Source: Methylobacterium pseudosasicola
GTDB lineage: Bacteria > Pseudomonadota > Alphaproteobacteria > Rhizobiales > Beijerinckiaceae
DNA: 64,000 nucleotides
Reading direction: 5' to 3'
Assembly (NCBI RefSeq): GCF_900114535.1
Contig: NZ_FOTK01000020.1
Location: 52,691 to 116,690, forward strand
Numbering within the stretch: the stretch's first letter is position 1; every line of letters begins with the position of its first letter. This document shows, in pieces, positions 8,212-17,244 of this stretch. The notes under the pieces are model-generated. The model searched no databases. It saw nothing but the letters and a program-made list of their open reading frames with translations, and was not told where the DNA came from. A program made the position numbers and the translations under genes.

Positions 8212-9303
8212 TCACTCCGCGGCGATCGGGGCCGCCCGGGCCGGATCGGTGATGTGGCGGGCGATCTGGGTCGAGGCGTGGTTCTTGGCCTTCGCCTCGA
8301 TCTCGAAATCGGCCCAGACCATGTGGCGAGCGACGAGGTCGTTCACCGCCCGGTTCCACATCATGTCGGAATGGGCGGCGAGATCCCGGACCGCGTGGCC
8401 GGCGGCGCGCAGGGCCGGGAAGTCGGGCAAGGCGTCGGGATCGCAATCGGCTGAGACCGCCTCGCGCGAGACGCTGATATGGGCCACCGGCCGCACCCCG
8501 CGCCAGGAGCCCCGCACCCGGGCGATGCGGGGATCGTCGGGCTCGATGTATTCGCCGCCGCTCTGGACCCAGTGATGGTGCAGGTCGAGCACCACCGGCA
8601 CGAGGTCGGCGAGCTGGAGCACCGCCTCGATCCCGAAGACGTTCTCGTCGTTCTCGACCGTGACGAGGTCGCGCGCCACCTGGCTCGCCCGGGGCAGGGT
8701 CTCGCGGAACCCCGCCACCCCCGGGTCACCGGCGCCGACATGGATGTTGATGTGGGCGCCGTGCGGGTGCCAGCCGCCGCCATAGCCCATGCGGTCGAAA
8801 ATCTCGGCGTGGTAGTCGAGTTCGGACAGGCCGTTGGCGATGGCCGCCGGGTTGCGGCTCGCCAGCAGGCAGAACGGGCCCGGGTGGAAGCTCAGGCGCA
8901 CGCCGAGGCGGCGCGCCAGCGCTCCGGCCTCCGCAAGCCCGCGCTCGACCAGGGTGGCCATCTCGGGCTCGGCGTAGATCGCGCGGGCGATGGCGTGGGT
9001 GTAGCCGGGCAGGACGTTGCTCGCCATGCGCAGCAGGCGCTCGATCGGCGGCCGCGCCCCGACCCAGGCGATCTGGCGCGCCAGCGCATCGAGATTGTGC
9101 GCGACGAGACCGCCGAGCTTCGCCCGCCGGGCGACGGGGTCCAGCTTGGCGAGATGCGCCATGGTCACGCTGGTCAGATTCATGTGGAGCGTCGCCTCGC
9201 GCTCCGCCTTGAGGGTAGCGTGGGTGCCGGGCGGCTCGTCCAGGACGAACTTGCAGCAGAATCCGAGGCGGGGCTGATCGCGCATAGGATGCACAACGCG
9301 CAT
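8212..9303 (-). CDS. uvsE: UV-damage endonuclease UvsE/UvdE
   Basis: DNA-repair endonuclease that nicks 5' to UV photoproducts, an alternative to nucleotide excision. The TIM-barrel protein shows RLGFCCKF at the N-terminus, HPGPFCLLAS, then DYHAEIFDRMGYGG, HINIHVGAG, VTVENDENVFG, VVLDLHHHWVQSGG, and a C-terminal HSDMMWNRAVNDL. These supply the His/Glu/Asp residues that bind the metal cluster in this family. Start choice is uncertain: ATG 9303 or 9285 precede the conserved domain; the open frame extends to 9408 but would overlap the divergent yihY promoter. The family is common in pigmented, light-exposed Methylobacterium, where UV resistance is relevant. Confidence 0.9.
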   Translation of the reverse strand: MRVVHPMRDQPRLGFCCKFVLDEPPGTHATLKAEREATLHMNLTSVTMAHLAKLDPVARRAKLGGLVAHNLDALARQIAWVGARPPIERLLRMASNVLPGYTHAIARAIYAEPEMATLVERGLAEAGALARRLGVRLSFHPGPFCLLASRNPAAIANGLSELDYHAEIFDRMGYGGGWHPHGAHINIHVGAGDPGVAGFRETLPRASQVARDLVTVENDENVFGIEAVLQLADLVPVVLDLHHHWVQSGGEYIEPDDPRIARVRGSWRGVRPVAHISVSREAVSADCDPDALPDFPALRAAGHAVRDLAAHSDMMWNRAVNDLVARHMVWADFEIEAKAKNHASTQIARHITDPARAAPIAAE

Positions 9304-9332
9304 CGGGGCCAGGCGTGCCCGAAATCGCGCGC

Positions 9333-9357
9333 GGAACGGCCGCGCTTCGGCGACGTT
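9333..9357 (+). promoter_or_regulatory. Sigma-EcfG-type general stress promoter for the YihY gene
   Basis: GGAAC (9333-9337), a 16-bp spacer and CGTT (9354-9357) exactly match the GGAAC-N16/17-CGTT consensus of the alphaproteobacterial general stress sigma factor EcfG. The motif ends 49 bp before the ATG at 9407. This is a sequence match only; no transcription data are available. Confidence 0.65.
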
Positions 9358-9406
9358 TGAGCCTTCGAGCGCGGCAGTTCCGCGCGGACGGCCCTCTCGT
9401 ACCACC

Positions 9407-10594
9407 ATGCCCGCGTCGCCCCCCCGCCCGAGTTCCGAACCGGATGCCGGCTCGATCCTCTGGATCCTGATGCTCGGCTCGGCCCTGGTGGCGCTCGCCG
9501 CGACGCCCGCCCGGCGACGCGCGACCGCTCAGCCCGAAGTTCTGGAACCGCCGGCGGATCGGTCGGACGAAGCCGACCCCGCACGCAAGAAAGCCGTGAA
9601 TTCCGGCGCGCGCTCGATCGTGGGCCGCGCCGCGCAGCTCACCGCCGCGACCCAGCCCGAGCGCGGCCGCGCCGCCAACAGTCCCTCCGAGATGACCCCG
9701 GCCGGCTGGAAGGACATCGCGGTCCGGGTCTACCTGGAATTCAACAAGGACCGGGTGCTGGCGGTGGCCGCCGGGGTGACCTTCTACACCCTGCTGTCCC
9801 TGTTCCCGGCGATCGCCGCTCTGGTGAGCTGCTACGGCCTGTTCGCCGACGTCAACGCCATCAACGAGCACTTGGCGCAGCTGCACGCGGTGCTGCCTTC
9901 GGGCGCGGTCGAGCTGATCGGCGACCAGATCAAGCGCATCGCCGCCAAGGGCAGCAGCTCGCTCAGCGTCACCTTCTTCACCAGCCTGCTGCTGTCGCTG
10001 TGGAGCGCCAACGCCGCCATGAAGGCGATGTTCGATGCGCTGAACGTCGTCTACGAGGAGGAGGAGAAGCGCAACTTCTTCTGGCTCAACATCCGCTCGC
10101 TCACCTTCACGGTGGGCGCCCTGCTGTTCATCATCATCGCGCTCAACGCGATCGTGGTGGTGCCGGTGGTGCTGAACTTCCTCGGCCTCGGCTCAGGCGC
10201 GTGGCTGCTCGCGGCCCTGCGCTGGCCGGCGGTGCTGCTGGTGCTGCTCGCCGGGCTGTCGGTGCTGTACCGGTTCGGCCCGAGCCGGGAGCATGCCCGC
10301 TGGCGCTGGGTCGGCGTCGGCAGCATCGTGGCGGGGCTGCTCTGGCTGATCGCGTCCCTGCTGTTCTCTTGGTACGTCGCGAGCTTCGGCACGTACAACG
10401 AGACCTACGGGTCGCTCGGTGCCGTGATCGGCTTCATGACCTGGATCTGGATCTCATCGACCATCGTGCTGCTCGGCGGCGAGATCAACGCCGAGCTGGA
10501 ACACCAGACCGCCCGCGACACCACCACGGGTGCGCCCCTGCCGATGGGCCACCGCCGGGCCCGGATGGCTGACACCGTGGGGGCGGCGGCCTGA
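9407..10594 (+). CDS. YihY/BrkB-family inner-membrane protein
   Basis: 395-residue membrane protein of the YihY/virulence factor BrkB family (formerly mis-annotated RNase BN). It has a hydrophobic segment at residues 12-32 and a polar linker to about 100. The conserved core follows: RVLAVAAGVTFYTLLSLFPA, LSLWSANAAMKAMFDALNVVYEE, then successive transmembrane segments ending in FMTWIWISSTIVLLGGEINAELE, the family signature. About six or seven membrane segments in total are visible. The extra N-terminal hydrophobic segment is not in the shortest family members. A sigma-EcfG-like promoter just upstream suggests general-stress control. Molecular function is not established for the family. Confidence 0.9.
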   Translation: MPASPPRPSSEPDAGSILWILMLGSALVALAATPARRRATAQPEVLEPPADRSDEADPARKKAVNSGARSIVGRAAQLTAATQPERGRAANSPSEMTPAGWKDIAVRVYLEFNKDRVLAVAAGVTFYTLLSLFPAIAALVSCYGLFADVNAINEHLAQLHAVLPSGAVELIGDQIKRIAAKGSSSLSVTFFTSLLLSLWSANAAMKAMFDALNVVYEEEEKRNFFWLNIRSLTFTVGALLFIIIALNAIVVVPVVLNFLGLGSGAWLLAALRWPAVLLVLLAGLSVLYRFGPSREHARWRWVGVGSIVAGLLWLIASLLFSWYVASFGTYNETYGSLGAVIGFMTWIWISSTIVLLGGEINAELEHQTARDTTTGAPLPMGHRRARMADTVGAAA

Positions 10595-10710
10595 TCGTTC
10601 GACCCGGCGCCGGAGCGACAGGTCGCCGCCGGTGCCATCGCATTCACCCCCGCGGGACTGCCGAGGCCGGGGCGCAATGCCTATATCTCTCGCCGAAAAG
10701 GGAGATGTTC

Positions 10711-11121
<411 letters not shown>

Positions 11122-11187
11122 GGCACCCGGTTCCGGTCTAACCTGGGTTGGGAAAACCGCCGCGAAAGACGGGATATCGGGGACAGG

Positions 11188-11214
11188 CGGGGTTGTGAGC
11201 GAATCACAACCCCG
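11188..11214. terminator. Perfect 11-bp hairpin after msrB
   Basis: CGGGGTTGTGA (11188-11198) and TCACAACCCCG (11204-11214) are perfectly complementary around a 5-base loop. No T-run follows immediately, so it may be a transcript-end hairpin for msrB or an operator for the downstream gene. The rest of the 320-bp gap to 11442 shows no gene; it includes a lower-GC stretch near 11230-11265 that could hold the downstream promoter. Confidence 0.45.
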
Positions 11215-11441
11215 TTCCGGTCTTGATTTCGGCGTGTTTTTGCTTAGCGCTTAACCGTCTCATGGTATCGCCATCCGGTATTGGCGATGGATGTGGTCAA
11301 GGGCGAGCCAATACGGCGTTGCAGTTGAGCTTATACGCCGTCGGCGCGGGCTCGACTTGCCGGATCTATCCGGGCCGGCGGCCCTAAGGGCAGTCCGCCG
11401 GATCGGCGCACCGCCGACGAAGCGGGAGGGGTTTTGAGTTC

Positions 11442-12434
11442 ATGAGCACCATTCGCCGATTCCTGGTTGCGCCATCCCTGGTCCGCCTGATCCGCAAGGA
11501 GCGGGGCGGCGCCCGGATCACCGAAGGCCACTTCGTGGCGCAGGGGGGCCGCAGCTCCTACGTGCGGGTCGACGGCCAAGTCTGCCAGCTGGTGCTGGTG
11601 AACAAGGGCCCGGACGGCGTCCCGGCCGAGGAGCGGACCGACGTGCCGCGCGCCCACGGCGACGCGCTGCTCGACGTCTGCCCCGGCAAGGCCGCCTACG
11701 ACCGCACGGTCCTGACCATCGGCGGCCGCGAGGTCACGATCGACCGCTACGTCACGCCGGGCAATCTCGACCTGATCAGCGTCGCCTTCGACAATGACGG
11801 CGACGCCTCCGCCTTCCAGACCCCGAACTGGTTCGGGCGTGAGGTCAGCAGCGAACCGGCCTTCGAGCGGCAGGCGCTGGCCATCCAGGGCGTGCCGGCC
11901 GCCGAAGAGGTGCCGCTGAGCAACGCGGCGCTCGACGCGGTCCTCGACCTGATCGAGCCGCGGTTCGGTTTCGGCCGCTACGGCAGCAGCGCCCGCGCGA
12001 GCGAGCCGTCCGATGACGGCGCGATGAGCGCCATGCGCCGCATCGTGACCCCGGCCGCCGCGGCGGCCCCGGTTGCGGCTGCAGCGGCGGCCCCGGCTCC
12101 CGAGCCCGTCGAGCCGCCTCCGGTCGCCCCGGTTGCCGAGGTTCACCCGGAGCCCGAGCCTCAGCCCGAGCCGGAGCCGACCCCCGCCCCGGAGCCCGTG
12201 CATCATGCGGCCCCGGTGGCTCAGGAGCCGAGCCCGCCTCAGCCCGCCCCGCAGGAGAGCATCCACAGCGACGCCCGGATCGACGACGTGATCGAGAGCC
12301 TGTCCCAGGCGCTCGGCGCCGCGATCCACCAGCATCCCGAGGCTGCCGCCGAGGCGAAGGACGCCAAGACAGACGAGTCGGCCGGCGTGTTCGAGCGCTG
12401 GACCGTGCGGCCCCGCCGGACGCAGCAGACCTGA
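11442..12434 (+). CDS. Degenerate CYTH-domain protein with Pro/Glu-rich tail
   Basis: 330-residue protein. Residues 1-165 follow the layout of CYTH (triphosphate tunnel metalloenzyme) domains. They start with STIRRFLV where active enzymes have ExExK before FLV, and continue with ITEGHF, a YVRV strand, a REVTIDRYV strand and NWFGREVSSEPAFERQALAIQGVP, matching the family's C-terminal P-x-W-x-G-x-E-V-T region. The two N-terminal glutamates that bind metal and several Lys/Arg of the tunnel are absent, so catalysis is doubtful. Residues about 200-285 are low-complexity Ala/Pro/Glu, and the last 45 residues form a predicted helix plus a basic end. An intrinsic terminator follows the stop. Function is unknown; a phosphate- or nucleotide-binding scaffold is an inference. 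Confidence 0.7.
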   Translation: MSTIRRFLVAPSLVRLIRKERGGARITEGHFVAQGGRSSYVRVDGQVCQLVLVNKGPDGVPAEERTDVPRAHGDALLDVCPGKAAYDRTVLTIGGREVTIDRYVTPGNLDLISVAFDNDGDASAFQTPNWFGREVSSEPAFERQALAIQGVPAAEEVPLSNAALDAVLDLIEPRFGFGRYGSSARASEPSDDGAMSAMRRIVTPAAAAAPVAAAAAAPAPEPVEPPPVAPVAEVHPEPEPQPEPEPTPAPEPVHHAAPVAQEPSPPQPAPQESIHSDARIDDVIESLSQALGAAIHQHPEAAAEAKDAKTDESAGVFERWTVRPRRTQQT

Positions 12435-12451
12435 TCGACCGAGCCATTGGG

Positions 12452-12486
12452 AAGGCCGCGGGGGCAGGAGCCACCGCGGCCTTTTT
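12452..12486 (+). terminator. Intrinsic terminator of the CYTH-like gene
   Basis: Stem AAGGCCGCGG (12452-12461) pairs perfectly with CCGCGGCCTT (12474-12483) around a 12-base loop, and a run of T follows (12482-12486). This is one of the few classical intrinsic terminators in the window. Confidence 0.85.
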
Positions 12487-12624
12487 GCTGCGCGCCGTCC
12501 CGGGCGCGCGTGGTCACGATCCGCGCCATTCCCTCGCCAAAGAAAAAAAATCGGTCTACACGGCCGCTCCCCAGAACACGCTTACCTGCCCCGTATGCAG
12601 GACTGAGCCCGGAGAGCCTGACCC

Positions 12625-14652
12625 ATGCCGATTCTCACCTTCCCCAATGGCGACACGCGGGAGGTCGCTGCCGGCACCACCGGCCGCAGCGTGGTCGAGG
12701 GCATCGCCAAGTCGCTGGCCAAGCGCACCGTCGCCATGGCCCTCGACGGCACGGTCGCCGACCTCGACGATCCGATCGCCCAGGATGCCCGCATCGAGTT
12801 CCTGGACCGGACCGACCCGCGCGTCCTGGAACTGATCCGCCACGATTGCGCGCACGTGCTCGCCGAGGCCGTGCAGGCGCTCTGGCCGGAGACGCAGGTG
12901 ACGATCGGCCCGGTGATCGAGAACGGTTTTTATTACGATTTCTATCGCGAGACCCCGTTCACGCCGGAGGATTTTCCGAAGATCGAGGCGAAGATGCGCG
13001 AGATTATTTCGCGCGACGCGCCATTTACCAAGGAAGTCTGGACGCGCGAGGATGTGCGAGCGCTGTTCGCGGGCAAACAGGAAAAATTCAAGGTCGAGCT
13101 GGTCGACGCGATCCCGCCCGGCGAGGATCTGAAGATCTACCGGCAGGGCGACTGGTTCGACCTGTGCCGCGGCCCGCACATGACCTCCACGGGCAAGGTC
13201 GGCACCGCCTTCAAGCTCATGAAAGTCGCGGGCGCCTACTGGCGGGGTGATTCGAACAACCCGATGCTGACGCGCATCTACGGCACGGCCTGGGCGGCCC
13301 AAGCCGATCTCGACGGCTACCTGCACCGGCTGGAGGAGGCCGAGCGCCGGGACCATCGGCGGCTCGGCCGGGAGATGGACCTGTTCCACTTCCAGGAGGA
13401 GGGGCCGGGCGTCGTCTTCTGGCACGCCAAGGGCTGGACGATCTTCCAGGAGCTGATCGCCTATATGCGCCGCCGGCTGCGCGGCGACTACGCCGAGGTG
13501 AATGCCCCGCAGATCCTCGACAAGGCCCTGTGGGAGACCTCGGGCCACTGGGGCTGGTACCGGGAGAACATGTTCGCCGCGCAAAGCGCGGGCGACGAGG
13601 CCGAGGACAAGCGCTGGTTCGCCCTCAAGCCGATGAACTGCCCGGGCCATGTGCAGATCTTCAAGCATGGCTTGAAATCCTACCGCGACCTGCCCCTGCG
13701 GCTCGCCGAGTTCGGCGTGGTCCACCGCTACGAGCCGTCGGGCGCCATGCACGGGCTGATGCGCGTGCGCGGCTTCACCCAGGACGACGCGCACGTCTTC
13801 TGCACCGAGGATCAGCTCGCCGACGAGTGCCTGAAGATCAACGACCTGATCCTCTCGACCTACGCGGATTTCGGCTTCGACCAGATCGTCGTGAAGCTCT
13901 CGACACGGCCGGAGAAGCGCGTCGGCTCGGACGCGCTCTGGGACCATGCCGAGGACGTGATGACCCGGGTGCTGGCGCAGATCGAGGCGCAGTCGGCCGG
14001 CCGCATCCGCACGGAGGTCAACCCGGGGGAGGGCGCGTTCTACGGGCCGAAATTCGAGTACGTCCTGCGCGATGCCATCGGCCGGGACTGGCAATGCGGC
14101 ACCACGCAGGTGGACTTCAACCTGCCCGAGCGGTTCGGCGCCTTCTACATCGATGCCGACGGCGCCCGGAAGCCGCCCGTGATGGTGCATCGGGCGATCT
14201 GCGGCTCGATGGAGCGCTTCACCGGCATCCTGATCGAGCATTTCGCCGGGCATTTCCCGCTTTGGCTGTCGCCGGTCCAGGTGGTGGTGGCGACGATCAC
14301 CGGCGAGGCCGACGCCTACGCCCATGAGGTGGTGCGCGCCCTGGATCGCGCCGGCCTGCGGGTCGAGGCCGATCTGCGCAACGAGAAGATCAACTACAAG
14401 GTCCGGGAGCACTCGCTCGCCAAGGTGCCGGTGCTGCTGGCGCTCGGCAAGCGCGAGGCCGAGGAGCGCACCGTCTCGATCCGCCGGCTCGGCAGCCAGC
14501 AGACCCGCACCCTGCCGCTCAAGGAGGCGGTGGCAGCCTTCGTCGAAGAGGCGACCGCCCCGGATCGCCGCCGGGCGGAGGCCGTGGCCGACACGGTCCC
14601 GACCAGCGACACGGTGCTCGACGGGCATCACGGCGTGCACGAGACGCCGTAA
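12625..14652 (+). CDS. thrS: Threonine-tRNA ligase
   Basis: Charges tRNA-Thr with threonine. The 675-residue protein has the full ThrRS domain series: N-terminal TGS domain (residues 1-62), the SAD/editing domain beginning IRHDCAHVLAEAVQ with its metal-binding His residues (about 70-225), and the class II catalytic core with PMNCPGH (about 336-342), KRVGSDALWDHAED and YGPKFEYVLRDAIGR. A class II motif 3, HRAICGSMERF, and the anticodon-binding domain (about 550-650) close the protein. The cysteine in MNCPGH ligates the catalytic zinc. ATG 12625 follows CCGGAGAG. The 140-bp leader after the terminator has no obvious T-box or attenuator. Confidence 0.98.
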   Translation: MPILTFPNGDTREVAAGTTGRSVVEGIAKSLAKRTVAMALDGTVADLDDPIAQDARIEFLDRTDPRVLELIRHDCAHVLAEAVQALWPETQVTIGPVIENGFYYDFYRETPFTPEDFPKIEAKMREIISRDAPFTKEVWTREDVRALFAGKQEKFKVELVDAIPPGEDLKIYRQGDWFDLCRGPHMTSTGKVGTAFKLMKVAGAYWRGDSNNPMLTRIYGTAWAAQADLDGYLHRLEEAERRDHRRLGREMDLFHFQEEGPGVVFWHAKGWTIFQELIAYMRRRLRGDYAEVNAPQILDKALWETSGHWGWYRENMFAAQSAGDEAEDKRWFALKPMNCPGHVQIFKHGLKSYRDLPLRLAEFGVVHRYEPSGAMHGLMRVRGFTQDDAHVFCTEDQLADECLKINDLILSTYADFGFDQIVVKLSTRPEKRVGSDALWDHAEDVMTRVLAQIEAQSAGRIRTEVNPGEGAFYGPKFEYVLRDAIGRDWQCGTTQVDFNLPERFGAFYIDADGARKPPVMVHRAICGSMERFTGILIEHFAGHFPLWLSPVQVVVATITGEADAYAHEVVRALDRAGLRVEADLRNEKINYKVREHSLAKVPVLLALGKREAEERTVSIRRLGSQQTRTLPLKEAVAAFVEEATAPDRRRAEAVADTVPTSDTVLDGHHGVHETP

Positions 14653-14718
14653 GTCCTTCTCGAACCGCACAGCCAGCGTCCCGCCGAGAGGAAGTGGCGC
14701 GGAGAGAAATATAAACCC

Positions 14719-14752
14719 ATCCCCGCAGTCTTGCGCTGCGGGGATTTATTTA
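14719..14752 (+). terminator. Intrinsic terminator after thrS
   Basis: ATCCCCGCAG (14719-14728) and CTGCGGGGAT (14736-14745) form a perfect 10-bp stem with a 7-base loop, followed by the T-rich TTATTTA. The remaining 250 bp before the next gene (14753-14998) contain a small CGAAACG/CGTTTCG inverted repeat near 14871 but no convincing gene. Confidence 0.75.
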
Positions 14753-14998
14753 GAGGTTGCTTGCCTGCGGTGGGACGTTTGGTAACTCTAAGTGCTTGCA
14801 ACTGAAGGGCCGCGCGCAAAAATTCGGGGCACGGCTTCGGCAACTGACATGACGATCGCGCATCCTTGAGCGAAACGCCGTTTCGTCAAGGTTGGCGAAA
14901 GGAATCCCATTCTATGACCCAGCAGAAGCAGTCTTCAGCGGGGCGTCCGGCCGCGGTGCCGCGCAGGCCCGGCCGGGCGCTTGAAGGGGGTCGCCAGG

Positions 14999-16003
14999 AT
15001 GGCGCGAGCGGGCAGGGTGTCGGCGCGGCTGGAGCGGCGCACGCGAGAGCCGATCGTGATGGCCCGGCCCTACGGGTACTGCCGGGACCGGCGGCTCGGG
15101 GGCCGGGTCATGCGAGCCCTGGATAGCCTGCCGCACGGCTTCTGCCTGTTCGATGCCGGCGACCGCCTGCTGTTCGCCAATGCCGGCTACCGGCGCCTCT
15201 TCGGCCAGCCGGACGGAGAGGCGCGACCGGGCATGCATGCCCGCACGCTCATCGCGATCAACGCCGCCCAGGGCCTGAAATCCGGGCGGGACCCGGAGCA
15301 GATCTGGACGGAACGGCGGAGGTTTCTGGCCCGGCGCGATCCCGGCACCCTGCTGCAGACGCTCTCCGACGGCCGCCAGATCGCCCTCACGCTCCAGCCG
15401 CAAGCGGATGGCGGCTGGGTCGCCCTGTACGAGGACGTGACCGAGCGTCGGCGCGCGGAGACGCTGCTGCGCCATATGGCCCATCACGACCCGCTCACCG
15501 ACCTGCCCAATCGCTACCTGTTTGAGGCCAGGCTCGAGCGCGCCACCGCCGAGCCCACCGGCCAGGGCTGCGCCCTGCTGTGCATCGATCTCGACGGCTT
15601 CAAGCCGGTCAACGACCTCTACGGCCACGCCGCCGGCGACGCGCTGCTGCGGCAGGTGGCCGAGCGGCTCCGGGAAGGCCTCGGCGAGCAGGACACAGCC
15701 GCGCGCCTCGGCGGCGACGAATTCGCCCTGCTCCTGGCGGACGCGCCGGCCTCGACCGTGCTGGACCGGGCGCGCCGCATCCACGAGCGGCTCACCGAAC
15801 CCTACGCGATCGGCACCGGCCGGCCGGTCCTGGTCGGTGCCGCGATCGGGATCGCCTGCGCGACACGGCAGGCTTTCGAGGCGCGAACGCTGGTCGAGCG
15901 GGCCGATGCGGCGATGTATCAGGCCAAGCGGCTCGGCCATCCCTGCCTGTGGAGCGAGGCTTTGCGCTTCGGCCACGCACCGACCGCCGAAGCCGCCCTG
16001 TGA
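14999..16003 (+). CDS. PAS-GGDEF diguanylate cyclase
   Basis: Predicted cyclic-di-GMP synthase. A PAS-type sensor domain (residues about 38-150) begins with GFCLFDAGDRLLFANAGYRRLFG, the PAS_7 pattern, and ends in a linker containing EDVTERRRAE. The GGDEF domain follows, starting HMAHHDPLTDLPNR, with the active-site RLGGDEF near residue 240 intact. I see no RxxD inhibitory site immediately upstream. No membrane segment, so it is cytoplasmic. ATG 14999 follows GAAGGGGG; a TTG at 14981 and an ATG at 15059 are alternatives. An overlapping reading frame starting ATG 14914 also has an AAAGGA upstream and could be a leader. PAS ligand unknown. Confidence 0.9.
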   Translation: MARAGRVSARLERRTREPIVMARPYGYCRDRRLGGRVMRALDSLPHGFCLFDAGDRLLFANAGYRRLFGQPDGEARPGMHARTLIAINAAQGLKSGRDPEQIWTERRRFLARRDPGTLLQTLSDGRQIALTLQPQADGGWVALYEDVTERRRAETLLRHMAHHDPLTDLPNRYLFEARLERATAEPTGQGCALLCIDLDGFKPVNDLYGHAAGDALLRQVAERLREGLGEQDTAARLGGDEFALLLADAPASTVLDRARRIHERLTEPYAIGTGRPVLVGAAIGIACATRQAFEARTLVERADAAMYQAKRLGHPCLWSEALRFGHAPTAEAAL

Positions 16004-16019
16004 CGGACGGCGCTCCGGC

Positions 16020-16448
16020 TCAACGGGCCTTGTCGTGCTCCGCGAGGCCGACGGCCTTGTAATCGTAGGTCGGGTAGAACTCGGTCCGATAGGCACCCCA
16101 AGCGGTGTCCTCCAGGACGCGGTTGATCTCGCGCAGCCGGGTGGCGGGCAGCCGCAGGGTGATGATCTGCCCGATGCCCATGACGACGTTCCAGGAGACG
16201 ACCTCGATCCCCGGCGGCGGGAAGGCCTTGTAGAAGCCCTGCTTGGCGAGCTGGTCGTTCAGCTCGGAGAGGGGACGCGACTGGTCGTGCCGCAGGAAGA
16301 CGGTGAGCAGGATCGCGTTGTCCGGCGTCGCCGCGGCCGAGCCCGCCTGAGGCGGCGGCGTGGTCTGGGCTCTGGCCGGCCCCGCGGCGGCGGCCGTCAG
16401 GAGAAGGGTCGCCAGGATTGATCCGGTCGCGATCCTCGAGCGTGTCAT
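16020..16448 (-). CDS. Exported hypothetical protein (142 aa)
   Basis: Starts at ATG 16448 with GAGGAGG upstream. Residues 1-28 form a classical signal peptide ending AGPARAQ. After a Pro/Ala/Gln linker comes a compact domain of about 95 residues (ILLTVFLRHDQSRPLSELN, GFYKAFPPPGIEVVSW, GQIITLRLPATRLREINRV) that looks alpha/beta. It converges with the GGDEF gene 16 bp away. I recognise it only as a periplasmic hypothetical; no function is inferred. Confidence 0.75.
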   Translation of the reverse strand: MTRSRIATGSILATLLLTAAAAGPARAQTTPPPQAGSAAATPDNAILLTVFLRHDQSRPLSELNDQLAKQGFYKAFPPPGIEVVSWNVVMGIGQIITLRLPATRLREINRVLEDTAWGAYRTEFYPTYDYKAVGLAEHDKAR

Positions 16449-16489
16449 GCATCCTCCTCGGCCGTCAGCGACCCATAGAACCCCGGCCT

Positions 16490-16723
16490 TCAGCCGGGCT
16501 CGACATCGTAGGACAGGCGCAGCCGCAGGCGGACGGTGCCCTGCTCGTCCCGGACGGCGATCACGTAATCCTGCCGGACCTGCGGATCCGACAGCCCCTG
16601 CGCGATCCGGGTCATCATGCGGACGGCTTGCGCCTGGGCGGCGGCGAGATCGGGCAGGTCGAAGCCCTTTTGGTCGCGAACCAGGTTCGCGCCATCGTGG
16701 AGATCAATAAAGTATCGGGGCAC
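16490..16723 (-). CDS. DUF6894 family small protein
   Basis: 77-residue protein beginning MPRYFIDLHDGANLVRDQKG and containing AAAQAQAVRMM, matching the DUF6894 pattern (MPRYFFHxxDG ... D xG xE) that is abundant in Methylobacterium and Bradyrhizobium. Beta-strand start, amphipathic helix, then two strands. No signal or membrane segment. Function unknown for the family. It lies upstream of, and on the same strand as, the exported protein gene at 16020-16448. Confidence 0.8.
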   Translation of the reverse strand: MPRYFIDLHDGANLVRDQKGFDLPDLAAAQAQAVRMMTRIAQGLSDPQVRQDYVIAVRDEQGTVRLRLRLSYDVEPG

Positions 16724-16854
16724 GGATATTGGCTCTGGGCGCGCGATCGCTCACCAGCATCGTGCTACGTTGTTTCTACGTAGTGTCCAGGGGGCCGGCG
16801 ATGCATTTCGCCGCCGCCGTATCGCCCCGGCGCTGCGAGCCCCGGTGACGCGCA

Positions 16855-17109
16855 TCAGCCGCCTTGGAGGCTTTCGGCAAAGTCCTCCGGCACCTCGCCG
16901 AACTGGCCGAGGATGGTCACGCCTTCGAGCTCGCCGGTCTCGTCGTCGGCGACCACCTTCAGGGCCGCCGCCCCCGGCATGCGGCCGGCCAGAGCTTCGG
17001 CCTTCTTGAGGGCGCCGAACTCGCTCTGGGCGGGCTCCTGCCGGGCCGGCCGCAGCCGCTTGCGGTGCAGCTCGAACGGCTGCACCACGAATGTCGTCTT
17101 CATCGTCAT
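16855..17109 (-). CDS. Small hypothetical protein (84 aa)
   Basis: Charged cytoplasmic protein starting at ATG 17109 (or ATG 17103, two codons later). The middle contains FGALKKAEALAGRMPGAAALKVVADDETGELEGVTILGQFGEVPEDF, which reads as a helix followed by a beta hairpin. No family recognised. It is on the same strand as the neighbouring small genes, and appears to be transcribed separately given the 131-bp gap to the next gene. Confidence 0.6.
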   Translation of the reverse strand: MTMKTTFVVQPFELHRKRLRPARQEPAQSEFGALKKAEALAGRMPGAAALKVVADDETGELEGVTILGQFGEVPEDFAESLQGG

Positions 17110-17244
17110 CCGCTACCTTTGAAGCACGCGGAGCGGTTGCGATAGAGCATCGGCCCGACAGGGGGTCGCAGGCCCTCGGAAAAGAGGATGCTCGATCGAA
17201 GGCCAATTATGGCTCGCAGCGGCGCGAGCCGGAGGCCGGACCCG

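Noticed and set aside
12487..12624. T-box or attenuator before thrS
   Set aside because: No T-box sequence or competing hairpins seen; T-boxes are not expected in alphaproteobacteria.
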